DNA of 34,009 bases, taken from positions 1 through 34,009 of the forward strand of contig JAAFIC010000029.1 of NCBI GenBank assembly GCA_013298565.1. The letters are read 5' to 3'. How positions within the stretch are numbered: the stretch's first letter is position 1; every line of letters starts with the position of its first letter. Position numbers and translations under genes: made by a program. This DNA is from Alphaproteobacteria bacterium (lineage in GTDB: Bacteria > Pseudomonadota > Alphaproteobacteria > Elsterales > Elsteraceae). Of this stretch, positions 1 to 8,694 are shown one piece after another. The notes under the pieces were generated by a model. The model saw only the letters and a program-made list of their open reading frames with translations, did no database searches and was not told where the DNA came from.

Positions 1-1
1 C

Positions 2-1090
2 CTGGGGAAAACCCGACCGGTGCTGCTGGAGGCGCCGGAAGATCTCGCCATTCACGGATTGCATCTATGGACTCTGCTGCCCTTAGAGCTTGAACGGCGG
101 GAGCGCAGCGCGGGCGTGAACGGCAAAGGGGCTGATTGGCCGTTTCCGGTTATGCACCCGCTGGGCAATCATTTTAGTGGGACCGGCAGCCGCCATCGGC
201 ATCGGGGCGCGCAGAATATCGGTCGCATGGTGTTTGAAGACACGAACCTAACGCCCGAAGACTGCCGCGAGATTGCGGCTTACGATTGTTTCCTCACACC
301 GTCGCGTTGGAATGCCAACCTGCTGCGGGCGGCGGGGGTGAGTGATGTTCGTATGGTTCATGAGGGTATTGACGATAGCGTGTTCTTCCCGGCCCCGCGC
401 CAAGGGCTTTGCCCAGGGCGGTTCATTATTTTCTCTGGCGGTAAGCTCGAATTTCGGAAGGGGCAAGATATCGTCATTGCCGCCTTCAAAATTTTTCAGC
501 GTCGCCATCCCGATGCGTTGCTCGCGATCAACTGGCAGAATTTTTGGCCGCAACTTGCCGCCGATGTTCATTTGGCGGGGAATGTTAAAACCGCACCGGG
601 GATTGATCAGAATGGGCGGTTGGCCCTCGGTGAATGGCTGGTGCGGGAAGGGGTGCCCGATGATGCCTTTGTCGATCTCGGCATGATTCCCCATCACATG
701 ATGGCGCAGGTGATGCGCGAGGCCCATGTAGCCGTATTCCCCAATCGGGCCGAAGGGGCGACCAATTTGGTGGCGCTGGAATGTATGGCGGTGAATGTAC
801 CCGTTATCCTGTCGGCGAATACCGGGCATCTCGATCTTATGTCCGACGACGCGCAAACCTGCCTGCCGTTAAAGCAGCAACGCCGCGTGAGGGAAGCGCC
901 GGGGATGCAGGGCCTGGACGGGTGGGGCGAAAGCTCGGTAGAAGAACTCGTGCAGGCGCTCGAACAACTCTACACCGATCAGGCTTTAGCCCAGAAAATT
1001 GCGCGCAACGGAACCCAACTTGCCCAAAGCCGCAGTTGGCTGACCCAAACGGATGCGGTTTTAACCGCCCTAGACGACGTACTTGATTAG
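2..1090 (+). CDS. GT4-type glycosyltransferase, 5' truncated by window edge
   Basis: Likely transfers a sugar from a nucleotide-sugar donor; acceptor unknown. The frame is open to the window edge (codons begin at position 2), so the GTG at 20 need not be the start and the N-terminal acceptor half is probably incomplete. Visible GT-B signs are the segment FSGGKLEFRKGQDI (donor-domain entry with the KG of GT4 enzymes) and, towards the C terminus, PNRAEGATNLVALECMA, the EGxTNLVAxE nucleotide-sugar-binding region, with eight residues between the two Glu instead of the usual seven. It ends in four bases of overlap with the convergent acetyltransferase gene. Nearby flagellar genes would allow a role in flagellin or surface-polysaccharide glycosylation, but that is inference only. 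Confidence 0.8.
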   Translation: MGKTRPVLLEAPEDLAIHGLHLWTLLPLELERRERSAGVNGKGADWPFPVMHPLGNHFSGTGSRHRHRGAQNIGRMVFEDTNLTPEDCREIAAYDCFLTPSRWNANLLRAAGVSDVRMVHEGIDDSVFFPAPRQGLCPGRFIIFSGGKLEFRKGQDIVIAAFKIFQRRHPDALLAINWQNFWPQLAADVHLAGNVKTAPGIDQNGRLALGEWLVREGVPDDAFVDLGMIPHHMMAQVMREAHVAVFPNRAEGATNLVALECMAVNVPVILSANTGHLDLMSDDAQTCLPLKQQRRVREAPGMQGLDGWGESSVEELVQALEQLYTDQALAQKIARNGTQLAQSRSWLTQTDAVLTALDDVLD

Positions 1091-2367
1091 CGCCGTTTCT
1101 GGGAGGCGATTTTCAGCCGGTCGATTTCTTCCAACTGGTCTTTTGCGAGTTTGATTAACTGCGCCGATAGGGCTGCGAGTTCAACTACGTTCATATTTTC
1201 GAGGTCTTTTTTATTGAACTCCATCAGGCTGTAACGGTCTATCGGCGGGAGCTTTACCCCCGGTAGCGACCCCATTTTTTCGCGCACGACGTTCAGAGTG
1301 GCTAGCAAGGGAATATCCTCTTCAGACGAAACGGGGGCGGGCAGGTCTGCGGGGGCAGGCGCAACCAGAGCCAGGGGCTGCGCCGCTTGGGCTTCCGGCT
1401 CCGCCCCTTTCAGAGTTCCAAACAACTCTCTCGCCAGTTGCTTGGCCCGCTGCTGGCGCGAGTCGGCCCCTACCGGAGTTGCCTTGCCGGAGAAATCAAT
1501 CGGCGGCGTTGGCAGAGACTTGGCGGCGTTTTGCGGCTTGGTGTCGGCGTAGGCAACGGCCTCGGCGGCGGCTTCTGCGGCAATGGGGAGGGTAGGCTCC
1601 ACTGCCGATGCGGGTATTTCCTCCGCTTCCGCCGGGGGGAATGCTGGCGCGGGCGGGGGTTCGGGTGCCGCTTCTACCGCAGGCGCGGGCGGGATTTCCG
1701 TTGCCGTCCCCTCAAGCGTGGGCGGCGACACTATGGGCCGTGGCGCGGGGCGGTATCCGGCGGGGAGGCGGTGCGAAACCTGCGTGGCTTGTTCTAGGGC
1801 TACCGTTTCCACCTCGTGCTCAGAGGAGGGGAGCAATAGCGGCACTGCAAAGCGCGGGGGCGGTGCCATGCCCGACAGGGGCTGCGCTTTGGCAGGCGTG
1901 AGTGTGGGCGCGGGCGCAGACGCAAGAGCGGCCCCTGGCCCGTTCGGTTTTTCCCAATAGACCCCATCGACCGCCTCGGCCTTCCGCTCAAAGCCGTTGG
2001 CTTTCAGCAGCGCCATCATCCGCGTGGAGGCGGGTTGGGTCGTCGAGCATAAAATGGCTGAGTCTTTCATCGGGCCGGACAGTAAAGCCCCGAAAAACAG
2101 TTTGCCGATCCCGTTGCCCTGCTGGGCCGGATCGACAAACATCATCATAATCTCGTGGCGGGTTGCGTCTTTTTTGCGAAGAATAGCATAGCCTGCTACC
2201 GCACCATTCTGTTCGTAAACAAATGAATTAACAGTCTTGTGCGTGGTGGTATTGGCAAAGAAAGCATTGATCTGCATCTTCGACTCGGAAAAATTTCCGT
2301 CCCGAAGGCCGATTTCATAGCCTTTGACCATAAAAGGAATATCAACGGATTTGGCGCGGCGCAGCAT
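1087..2367 (-). CDS. GNAT-family N-acetyltransferase with Pro/Ala-rich linker and C-terminal helical domain
   Basis: Residues 1-140 form a GNAT fold: VDIPFMVKGYEIG near the start, EIMMMFVDPAQQGNGIGKLFF carrying the acetyl-CoA pyrophosphate loop QxxGxG, and a final ANGFERKAEAVDGVYWEK strand. Residues about 145-340 are a low-complexity linker rich in Pro, Ala and Glu. The last 60 residues (DRYSLMEFNKKDLENMNVVELAALSAQLIKLAKDQLEEIDRLK, given here as overlapping pieces: MEFNKKDLENMNVVELAAL, then SAQLIKLAKDQLEEIDRLK) look like a discrete amphipathic helical domain. Single-domain GNATs are about 150 residues, so this is a three-part protein. The start has no good Shine-Dalgarno sequence. The acetyl acceptor is unknown; the gene lies just downstream of the flagellar operon in the same direction but behind a terminator. 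Confidence 0.75.
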   Translation of the reverse strand: MLRRAKSVDIPFMVKGYEIGLRDGNFSESKMQINAFFANTTTHKTVNSFVYEQNGAVAGYAILRKKDATRHEIMMMFVDPAQQGNGIGKLFFGALLSGPMKDSAILCSTTQPASTRMMALLKANGFERKAEAVDGVYWEKPNGPGAALASAPAPTLTPAKAQPLSGMAPPPRFAVPLLLPSSEHEVETVALEQATQVSHRLPAGYRPAPRPIVSPPTLEGTATEIPPAPAVEAAPEPPPAPAFPPAEAEEIPASAVEPTLPIAAEAAAEAVAYADTKPQNAAKSLPTPPIDFSGKATPVGADSRQQRAKQLARELFGTLKGAEPEAQAAQPLALVAPAPADLPAPVSSEEDIPLLATLNVVREKMGSLPGVKLPPIDRYSLMEFNKKDLENMNVVELAALSAQLIKLAKDQLEEIDRLKIASQKRR

Positions 2368-2460
2368 AGAATTCTGATGCTAACAGGGATTATTCAACAT
2401 AGACGCTTAGATAGCATAATTTTACAAAAGGTAAACCGTTAAGCACTTCACTCACAATCG

Positions 2461-2487
2461 GAGGGTGAGGTGAAGCACCCCACCCTC
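2461..2487 (-). terminator. Stem-loop after flgL
   Basis: Arms GAGGGTGAGGTG and CACCCCACCCTC flank a 3-nt loop, starting 9 nt after the flgL stop. In leftward RNA all 12 pairs form with one G-U; in rightward RNA the same position is an A-C mismatch, which argues for use on the minus strand. There is no strong U-tract, so the terminator may be weak or only stabilise the 3' end. Confidence 0.55.
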
Positions 2488-2495
2488 AGCAAATT

Positions 2496-4208
2496 TTAGC
2501 GCAGGAAGCTCTGAAGGTTCAGGCCTTGGATGCGCGAGTAGGAGTTGTAGGAGGCTTCCAGAATGGTCTGAAGGCTGGTGAGGGTCGCAATCGCCTCGGT
2601 TTTGTCCTGCTTGGCGAGATCGTCGAAGTTACTATTCGCGATCGACTTTTGCAGCTTGTTCTGTTCTTGGATGCCCAGGAGCGTCTTCTGATTGATGCCC
2701 GAGCTTGCGCGCAGACTGGTGATCTGTGTGCGGGCTTCGAGCAGGATTTTGCTGGCGGCAGTCACATCATCCTTATTCAAAGGCGACGTTTGCTGTTGCA
2801 AGAAGTTTAGCGTGTAGATCAGTCGGGCAAAAGCGGGGTTATCAGCGGATAAACCGTAATCGACCGTTGTATTGTCGGTAACTTGGACTTTTTGCGGGTT
2901 TAGGGTTTCTCGCGCGGCTTGGATATTGGTGTAATAGCCAGTGCTATTAGCACCAGCGGGCTGATCTGTACGATAATCAGCCGCAGCACCGATTGACTCA
3001 GAACCGCCGACGACGGCAGTCCCAACGGTAGAGTTGGATATATCGGTTGCGGCAGGACCAGTTATCAAATTGATGTTTCTACTGAGACCTGTCGGCGAAA
3101 GAGTCGCTCCCGCTGTTAATGGTCGCAATTTCAATACAGCGTTTGCAGTAGCTGTGGTCGATGGTTCAATTTCAGTGATGATATACCGATCAGCTAACAA
3201 CGGCCCCACCTGGACCGTAACTCCAGGACGCAAACTTGTTGGAAGCGCGCCATTGATCTGAACCGATTGGGTGTCGATATTAGCGTTACGAACGCCGCCA
3301 ATCATGGTGAACGTGCTCGTTGTAGCGGTTTCTACGTAGTTTGCCCCTGCCACTGTTAACTCATTCATTGTCAACGTAGCATCTGGAGCGAACGGTATTT
3401 CGTTCAGCAATTCAACGTAAACACGGCTCTTAGCCCCTGTCCCTGTGGGGGCTGGTGTTGTTGCGTAAATAACCCGCGCTTTTGCACCGTTTCCTGTTTC
3501 CAGAACACGTCCTATTTCTATCGCACTGCCCGTATCTTGACTGATTTCAATCGTCGTTAGGGGGGGTAGGCTTTGTTTATAGGATTGCAGAACGGTCGGG
3601 TTATCGGGATCGGGCCGGAAAAAGGTTTGCGTGACCGGGTCAAAGTTTGAGGCCGGGAATACCCCCCCAGATGGGAGCGGAAGAGCGGAGGCCGTTTGGC
3701 GCGGAGTCGTCGCATTCGTTAGGCTATTTGGAACCGCCGCTACCGTCGGCGCAACGCCGCTGCCTGCCGAGAGCGTCTTCACCGGGGCCGTGTTCACGCT
3801 CGATCCCGCAAACAAATAGCGCTCGCCATCGTTTACGCTGAGGAAATCCGTTACCTGATTGAGCAAATCCTTCGCAAGGCGCGGCACATTCGGTGGGGTG
3901 GTTGCGTCCGATAGTTGGGCTATGTAGCCGTTCAGCGTGCTGATCGACTTATCAATCGCACTCAGCGAGCTATCCATCAGCTTCATGCGGTTGCCGGCGA
4001 TCACGATGTTGCGATTGTACTGGTCGATCTTCTGCATCATCGCGCTGGACGAGATGATCGCGCCCGCGTCCGATGCCACGCCCGCAAAGGTTTGGGACTT
4101 AAAGCCCGTGACGATTTGCTCGTCGGTCATATACTGCCGCGTTTGAATGCGCTGCAAATAGCTGAGCTGCGAGCGAAAGAGCGCTTCAGTTCCGATCCGG
4201 CTGGGCAT
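2496..4208 (-). CDS. flgL: Flagellar hook-associated protein 3 (hook-filament junction)
   Basis: Structural protein of the hook-filament junction, exported through the flagellar type III system. The N terminus (SRIGTEALFRSQLSYLQRIQ, then QIVTGFKSQTFAGV) and the C terminus (KLQKSIANSNFDDLAKQDKT, then LTSLQTILEASYNSYSRIQ) match the conserved coiled-coil ends of the flagellin/FlgL superfamily, closing with the usual LNLQSFLR-type tail. At 570 residues it is much longer than enterobacterial FlgL (about 317); the extra length is a Thr/Ala/Val-rich central region (about residues 150-460) that probably forms surface-exposed domains. GAGGAG lies 9 nt before the ATG. It is the last gene of flgN-flgK-flgL, 23 nt after flgK. 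Confidence 0.93.
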   Translation of the reverse strand: MPSRIGTEALFRSQLSYLQRIQTRQYMTDEQIVTGFKSQTFAGVASDAGAIISSSAMMQKIDQYNRNIVIAGNRMKLMDSSLSAIDKSISTLNGYIAQLSDATTPPNVPRLAKDLLNQVTDFLSVNDGERYLFAGSSVNTAPVKTLSAGSGVAPTVAAVPNSLTNATTPRQTASALPLPSGGVFPASNFDPVTQTFFRPDPDNPTVLQSYKQSLPPLTTIEISQDTGSAIEIGRVLETGNGAKARVIYATTPAPTGTGAKSRVYVELLNEIPFAPDATLTMNELTVAGANYVETATTSTFTMIGGVRNANIDTQSVQINGALPTSLRPGVTVQVGPLLADRYIITEIEPSTTATANAVLKLRPLTAGATLSPTGLSRNINLITGPAATDISNSTVGTAVVGGSESIGAAADYRTDQPAGANSTGYYTNIQAARETLNPQKVQVTDNTTVDYGLSADNPAFARLIYTLNFLQQQTSPLNKDDVTAASKILLEARTQITSLRASSGINQKTLLGIQEQNKLQKSIANSNFDDLAKQDKTEAIATLTSLQTILEASYNSYSRIQGLNLQSFLR

Positions 4209-4231
4209 GGCTATTTCTCCTCGTCAGGGCT

Positions 4232-6019
4232 TTAAGCACCGATACCCAACAGGGTATCGAACATTTGATTGATGGTGGTCACAACGCGGGCGGAGGCCGA
4301 ATAGGCGTTCTGGTAAGTGACCAGATTGGCCATTTCTTCATCGACATTCACGCCTTCGAGTTCCGAAGCCTGGCTTTGCAGCGACCGCACAAACTCCACC
4401 TGGAAGCTCGAGTCGGCAGCGGCTTTGCTGGCCACGATGGCGTTTTGCGACACCATCGACTTGGCGTAACCGGAATAGCTGTAAGTACCCGCCGAAACCC
4501 CGCCGATGCTTTGACCGACCGACTGAACCGCCGCAAACGTATCTGAAAGCGTTTTAGCGAGGTTCTTCGTAAACGGATCGTTCGCCAAGGCCAGCAGCCC
4601 GGCGTTACCGCCTTTGCTGGGGTCGAGGCTAGGATGCAGGCCAATGCTGCTGGCGTTATCGCGCGACACGTAGCCGCTCGTCGCGCTAGTGTAATGGGTT
4701 AAATCGACATTGGCGAATAAACGGAAGCCATCGTCGATACCCGTCACATTGGCGGTATTCGCCGCAACCACGGTAGCCCCAATATTGGTGATCCATTGGT
4801 TTGCGGGCGAGGCCACAGTAAAGCCACCACCCAGTGCAGCAACCTTGAAACGTAAAGTGCCGCTTGCCGCATTTACGTCTACCGCGTCGATGCGGGCGGT
4901 CGCGCCGTTGTTGAACGTGATCGTATCGCCAATATTGAAATCAACCCCAAGCTGAAACGTGTTCGTACCCGTGCGAGTGATGTCGAGGTACGTCGGGCTT
5001 GTCACGGTGCCGCTGTTGTTATTCGGCGTCGTCGCCAAGCGACCAAAGGGGTAGGAGGGTGGGCCGATTTGGGCTTGGTCCACGACCCCCGTGGTGCGGG
5101 CCGAGTTGCCGTAGAGCGATTCTGCCAGTTGGTTCAATTGATTAGCCACGCCTTTCAGCGTGTTATCGACTGAACTAATCAGCCCGGCGATTTTGCCGTC
5201 GCGGAACTCCGACTTAATGTCGATCTGGGTTTGCCCATTGATCGAAATTGTGGGGACATTATCCGTCGTGCTCATGGCATTCGGCGTGCTGTAGGAAAGT
5301 TGCACGGCGGTACCATCGACTAAAATGCGCCCGGCCTTGGTGAACACTACCATTTCGCCGGTATCGCGGCGGAAGGTTTGGATGTCCATATTATCGGCGA
5401 TTTTGGAGAGCGCCACATCGCGCACGTCTTCGAGGTCGCCCGTGGGTTGGCCTAGGGCATAGGCGCGCGTGATCTGGCGGTTGAGTTCCTGCACTTGTTG
5501 CAGGTTTGTGTTCACTTCGCTAACCGCTTCGCCCACTTTCCGTGCCCCATCCAGGCGCAGGTCGCGCACTTGCAGGGCCATGTCGTTCAGGGTCGAGGTG
5601 AGGGTTTTGGCTTCTGCCACGGCTGAAAGCTGGGCTGAGACCGATTCTGGCGTCGTCGAAAGTGCGTTGAGGGCGTTATTAAAGTTGGTAATCGAGCTGC
5701 CGAGGCGGCCACCGTTCTCCGTCTTCCCGTACATCGTCTGAATTTGCTTCAGGAAGGTGTTCTCGATGGCGGTGCGGCCTTGGGTGGAGGTTTCCTTGCG
5801 GATCTCCCGGCGCATCAGCTCATCGGTCTGGCGATAAACGGTCTGGGAAATCACCCCCGCACCGCCCTGGCCAGGGTAGGCGAGGTTGGTTTGCGGTTGG
5901 ATTTTTTTGGTATAGCCAACCGTCTTCGCGTTCGAGACGTTGCTGGAAATGACCGCGAGCGAGTTCTGCGCCGCGCGAAGCCCGCTGAGAGCGTTATTGA
6001 GGGAGAGCGAGAGGCTCAT
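4232..6019 (-). CDS. flgK: Flagellar hook-associated protein 1
   Basis: First junction protein between hook and filament. The N terminus MSLSLSLNNALSGLRAAQNS followed by LAVISSNVSNAKTVGYTKK is the flagellar rod/hook N-terminal motif (SNNxANxxTxGY type). The C terminus GVNVDEEMANLVTYQNAYSA followed by SARVVTTINQMFDTLLG is the classic FlgK end. Length 595 residues, against about 550 in enterobacteria. The central part is Thr/Asn-rich and variable, as is usual. An AAAGG lies upstream of the ATG at moderate distance. It sits 74 nt downstream of flgN and 23 nt upstream of flgL, so one leftward transcript is expected. Confidence 0.95.
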   Translation of the reverse strand: MSLSLSLNNALSGLRAAQNSLAVISSNVSNAKTVGYTKKIQPQTNLAYPGQGGAGVISQTVYRQTDELMRREIRKETSTQGRTAIENTFLKQIQTMYGKTENGGRLGSSITNFNNALNALSTTPESVSAQLSAVAEAKTLTSTLNDMALQVRDLRLDGARKVGEAVSEVNTNLQQVQELNRQITRAYALGQPTGDLEDVRDVALSKIADNMDIQTFRRDTGEMVVFTKAGRILVDGTAVQLSYSTPNAMSTTDNVPTISINGQTQIDIKSEFRDGKIAGLISSVDNTLKGVANQLNQLAESLYGNSARTTGVVDQAQIGPPSYPFGRLATTPNNNSGTVTSPTYLDITRTGTNTFQLGVDFNIGDTITFNNGATARIDAVDVNAASGTLRFKVAALGGGFTVASPANQWITNIGATVVAANTANVTGIDDGFRLFANVDLTHYTSATSGYVSRDNASSIGLHPSLDPSKGGNAGLLALANDPFTKNLAKTLSDTFAAVQSVGQSIGGVSAGTYSYSGYAKSMVSQNAIVASKAAADSSFQVEFVRSLQSQASELEGVNVDEEMANLVTYQNAYSASARVVTTINQMFDTLLGIGA

Positions 6020-6093
6020 GGTGTTCTACCTTTCCCAAAACCGTAACATCTAAAAAAACTTAAAGGCTCACTCGGCAATTTTAGCCGCTACGC

Positions 6094-6582
6094 TTAGAGG
6101 GTTTGATCGAACGATCCGCTCGGCCCACCCGGCATATTTTTAACCACGCTCCCGCCCGCGCTATAAGCCCGCGCATCCTCGCTCGCCACATTGCGCGCGG
6201 TGTGGACCAGCGCGCTCACCAGACGAGAGGTTGCCCGCAGGGCTGCGCGCAACACGCGCTCGTTTTGCTCAGAGGCGTCTTTCAGCATCAAAACCGCATC
6301 AATCATATCGTCGCGGTCAGCGGCGATATCGGGGTCTTCGGTTTCGTAGAGCAGGTCGATAATCGGCTCAAGGCTGCCTGTTGCTTGGCGGATAGCCGCA
6401 GAAAGCCTGTTCTTTTCAACTTGCAACGGCTCGATTTCGGCAATGCGACCTTCATCAATCAGCGCAGTTTCCTCATCGAGGATCGCCGTTAGCCGATCGA
6501 CCAGTTCGGTTACTTCCCGCAGGTCGAACGACAGAGTTTCCAGAGCCGATTGGTCCTGAGCGTCGTCGGCGAATTCGGTCAT
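6094..6582 (-). CDS. flgN: FlgN-like flagellar export chaperone
   Basis: FlgN chaperones bind the C-terminal helices of FlgK and FlgL and deliver them to the export gate. This 162-residue protein is nearly all helical, with heptad-like stretches (TLSFDLREVTELVDRLTAIL, then EETALIDEGRIAEIEPLQVE, then KNRLSAAIRQATGSL) as in FlgN family members, which are typically 130-170 residues. A longer reading from ATG 6606 exists, but CAAGGGAG lies 5 nt before ATG 6582, so I choose the latter. Sequence identity to known FlgN cannot be tested here; position directly upstream of both clients is the strongest support. A sigma-54-type promoter lies about 180 bp upstream. Confidence 0.75.
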   Translation of the reverse strand: MTEFADDAQDQSALETLSFDLREVTELVDRLTAILDEETALIDEGRIAEIEPLQVEKNRLSAAIRQATGSLEPIIDLLYETEDPDIAADRDDMIDAVLMLKDASEQNERVLRAALRATSRLVSALVHTARNVASEDARAYSAGGSVVKNMPGGPSGSFDQTL

Positions 6583-6760
6583 GTCCGCTCCCTTGATCGC
6601 ATTCATCTTACCGCACCCATCCGCTCAAAGCTGGCAACGGTTTGGTTTCTGCACCCATCATAGCCTTCTGGCGGTCGCCAGAAAACCAATTATGACACGC
6701 GCTTAGCCAATCCATACCCGGCATGTTTCGCCTCTTGCGGCTGCTGTTCGCCTGAATGTT

Positions 6761-6776
6761 TGCGAATATCGTGCCA
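6761..6776 (-). promoter_or_regulatory. Sigma-54 type -24/-12 promoter for flgN-flgK-flgL
   Basis: On the minus strand the bases read TGGCACGATATTCGCA. This equals the consensus TGGCACG-N4-TTGCA except for one base in the -12 box, and the invariant GG and GC are separated by exactly 10 bases. It points at flgN, with an expected start near 6750. Sigma-54 control of late flagellar genes is established in several alphaproteobacteria such as Caulobacter. No enhancer site was identified. Confidence 0.65.
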
Positions 6777-6820
6777 AACGCGAGACTTATCTTTTAAGAT
6801 ATTGATCTATATCAGTCTTA

Positions 6821-6852
6821 CAAAGAAAATCGGCACCACGAAGGGCGCCGAT
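6821..6852 (-). terminator. Rho-independent terminator after the aminotransferase gene
   Basis: In leftward RNA the arms ATCGGCGCC and GGTGCCGAT (one G-U pair) enclose CTTCGT and are followed by TTTCTTTG. It lies 45 nt after the aminotransferase stop and just before the flagellar sigma-54 promoter, so it insulates the two units. Confidence 0.7.
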
Positions 6853-6897
6853 CTTAAGTATGTCGGCAGAAATTGCCGCAAAGGAGGTTAAGCCCGG

Positions 6898-8142
6898 TTA
6901 CGCGCCCGTATAGAAGCTCCGTACCGCCCGGATCACCCGTTCCACCTGACCATCGGTTAGTTCCGGGTACATTGGTAGCGACAGGATTTGCTCGGCCAGT
7001 TGCTCGGTCACGGGTAAGCGCACGTCGGCGCAACGCTCGGCCAAGGCTGGGTGGCGGTGGCAGGGGGTGGGGTAGTGGATACCCGCGTGGATATTCTGCC
7101 CGGTCAGATGGGCCTTTAGCCCCTCGCGCTGCGGCGTGCGGAGGACATAGAGATGATAGACGTTCAGGCACCCATCAATATCGCGCGGCAGGGTGAGGGG
7201 CAGATCGGCAAAGGCTTCGGAATAGGCTTTGGCAATCGCCCGGCGGCGGGCCGTCGTTGCATCGAGATGGCGCAGCTTTACCCGCAGAATGGCGGCTTGC
7301 AGTTCATCCAGGCGCGAGTTGAAGCCCGAGATTAGGCTGAGTTGCTTATCTTTCCAGCCATACTGGCGCAGCAGGCGCAGGCGGTCTGCTACGGCTTCGT
7401 CGCTGGTGATGATGATGCCAGCGTCGCCAATCGCGCCGAGGTTCTTGGTGGGGTACAGGCTGAAGCAACCAATTTTGCCGACAGTACCAACTTGGCGGCC
7501 TTGCCATTCGGCGGCATGGGCTTGGGCGCAATCTTCAATGATTTCGAGATTGTGGCGCGACGCAAGCTCCAGCAGCGGCCCCAAATCAGCCGGATGGCCG
7601 TAGAGATGCACGGGTAGAATGGCTTTCGTGCGCGGCGTAATCTTGCGGGCCACATCCACCGGGTCCAGCGTGTAGCGGTCGGCAGTGATGTCGGCGAACA
7701 CCGGGGTGGCCCCGCTCATCTCAATCGCGGCGACAGTGGCAATCGCGGTATGGGCTGTTGTGATAACCTCATCGCCATCGCCGATCCCGAGGGCGCGCAA
7801 AGCGAGATGCAGCGCATCGGTGCCGTTGGCGACGCCGATAGCGTATTTCGCGCCGGTGTAGGCGGCAAATTCGGCCTCGAACTGCCTCACGGCTTCGCCG
7901 AGGATATAAGTGTGCCCATCCAGCACCGACTGGATCGCCGCATCTATTTCACCGTGCATCGCCCGATATTGGGCACTGGGGCGGGCGAAATAAAGCGGCT
8001 CGCTATCGAGCGAGGGCAGCGTTGTAATGGTCGCAGAATTGGTCTGAACAACATCTGCCTGACCGGCAACCAGAACCGGGGTACGGGCGAGGGTCAGCGC
8101 ATTCTGCAAGCTGAGGATATTGGCAGCGGACACTTCGTTCAC
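6898..8142 (-). CDS. DegT/DnrJ/EryC1/StrS-family PLP-dependent sugar aminotransferase
   Basis: Family members transaminate nucleotide-linked keto-sugars (ArnB, PseC, WecE types). The sequence shows VANGTDALHLALRALGIGDG (cofactor phosphate site), the Asp of IIEDCAQAHA (D204, binding the pyridine nitrogen) and the Schiff-base Lys in SLYPTKNLGAIGDAG (K233). The catalytic domain normally begins near LYFARPSAQYRAMHGEIDAA, so about 45 N-terminal residues are extra; no in-frame start with a good ribosome site was found between, and the assigned start is GTG 8142 with a weak SD. It is divergent from the SMR pair (191 bp between) and close to flagellar genes, which would fit a surface or flagellin sugar pathway. 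The exact substrate cannot be told from the sequence. Confidence 0.88.
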   Translation of the reverse strand: MNEVSAANILSLQNALTLARTPVLVAGQADVVQTNSATITTLPSLDSEPLYFARPSAQYRAMHGEIDAAIQSVLDGHTYILGEAVRQFEAEFAAYTGAKYAIGVANGTDALHLALRALGIGDGDEVITTAHTAIATVAAIEMSGATPVFADITADRYTLDPVDVARKITPRTKAILPVHLYGHPADLGPLLELASRHNLEIIEDCAQAHAAEWQGRQVGTVGKIGCFSLYPTKNLGAIGDAGIIITSDEAVADRLRLLRQYGWKDKQLSLISGFNSRLDELQAAILRVKLRHLDATTARRRAIAKAYSEAFADLPLTLPRDIDGCLNVYHLYVLRTPQREGLKAHLTGQNIHAGIHYPTPCHRHPALAERCADVRLPVTEQLAEQILSLPMYPELTDGQVERVIRAVRSFYTGA

Positions 8143-8333
8143 CTAACAGATGGATAGACCGCCCCGCTGGTCGAGGCCCCGCATGTTCAACGAAAATTGG
8201 CTTTGCCTTATCCCGTCAAAAACATGATTCCGCTTTCTGGCCCCGAGTGCATCTTAAACTTCGGTAATGTAGTGCCGCGATGCCCGCACCGTCGTAGTCA
8301 ACCACCGTCCAGCGTGCTAGGAGCAGCGCTAAT

Positions 8334-8684
8334 ATGGCATCTGATTTCCTCACATATCTGCCGATTTATCTGCTCTACGCCGCTATCGGAACCGGGGCTG
8401 CCGCTGCTGCGAAGATTGCGATGGCGCACCTGTTAGCGCGGCGCTGGCGGGCGTCTCTGCCGTCCGGGGTGATTGCGGGGGGGTTGGTGAGTTGCAATTT
8501 CGCGCTGCTCGGTTTTTTGCTATCACGGATTGATATGAGCGTGGCGGCCCCAATGGCGATTGGCGTGAACCTGCTAATGGCGGCAGTGCTGGCGCGAATG
8601 CTGTTTCGTGAAACCCTCGACGGGTGGAAAATCATGGGAATGTTGGCCTTGCTCGCAGGCGTTGGCCTGCTGGCGTGGGCGTAA
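8334..8684 (+). CDS. SMR/EamA-like small membrane transporter subunit 1
   Basis: A 116-residue protein with four hydrophobic segments (about residues 5-30, 43-63, 70-88, 96-114), the size and layout of small multidrug resistance proteins and of ArnE/ArnF flippase subunits. It lacks the Glu in the first membrane segment that EmrE uses for proton-coupled drug export (residues there are LPIYLLYAAIGTGAAAAAK), which makes a drug pump less likely. AGGAG lies 10 nt before the ATG. The next gene starts 10 nt after its stop and encodes a second protein of the same class, so a heterodimer is likely. Confidence 0.7.
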   Translation: MASDFLTYLPIYLLYAAIGTGAAAAAKIAMAHLLARRWRASLPSGVIAGGLVSCNFALLGFLLSRIDMSVAAPMAIGVNLLMAAVLARMLFRETLDGWKIMGMLALLAGVGLLAWA

Positions 8685-8694
8685 GGGGGTAAGG

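Noticed and set aside
248-856. Leftward 202-codon frame inside the glycosyltransferase gene
   Set aside because: Antisense to a gene with clear GT motifs; no domain or start signal.
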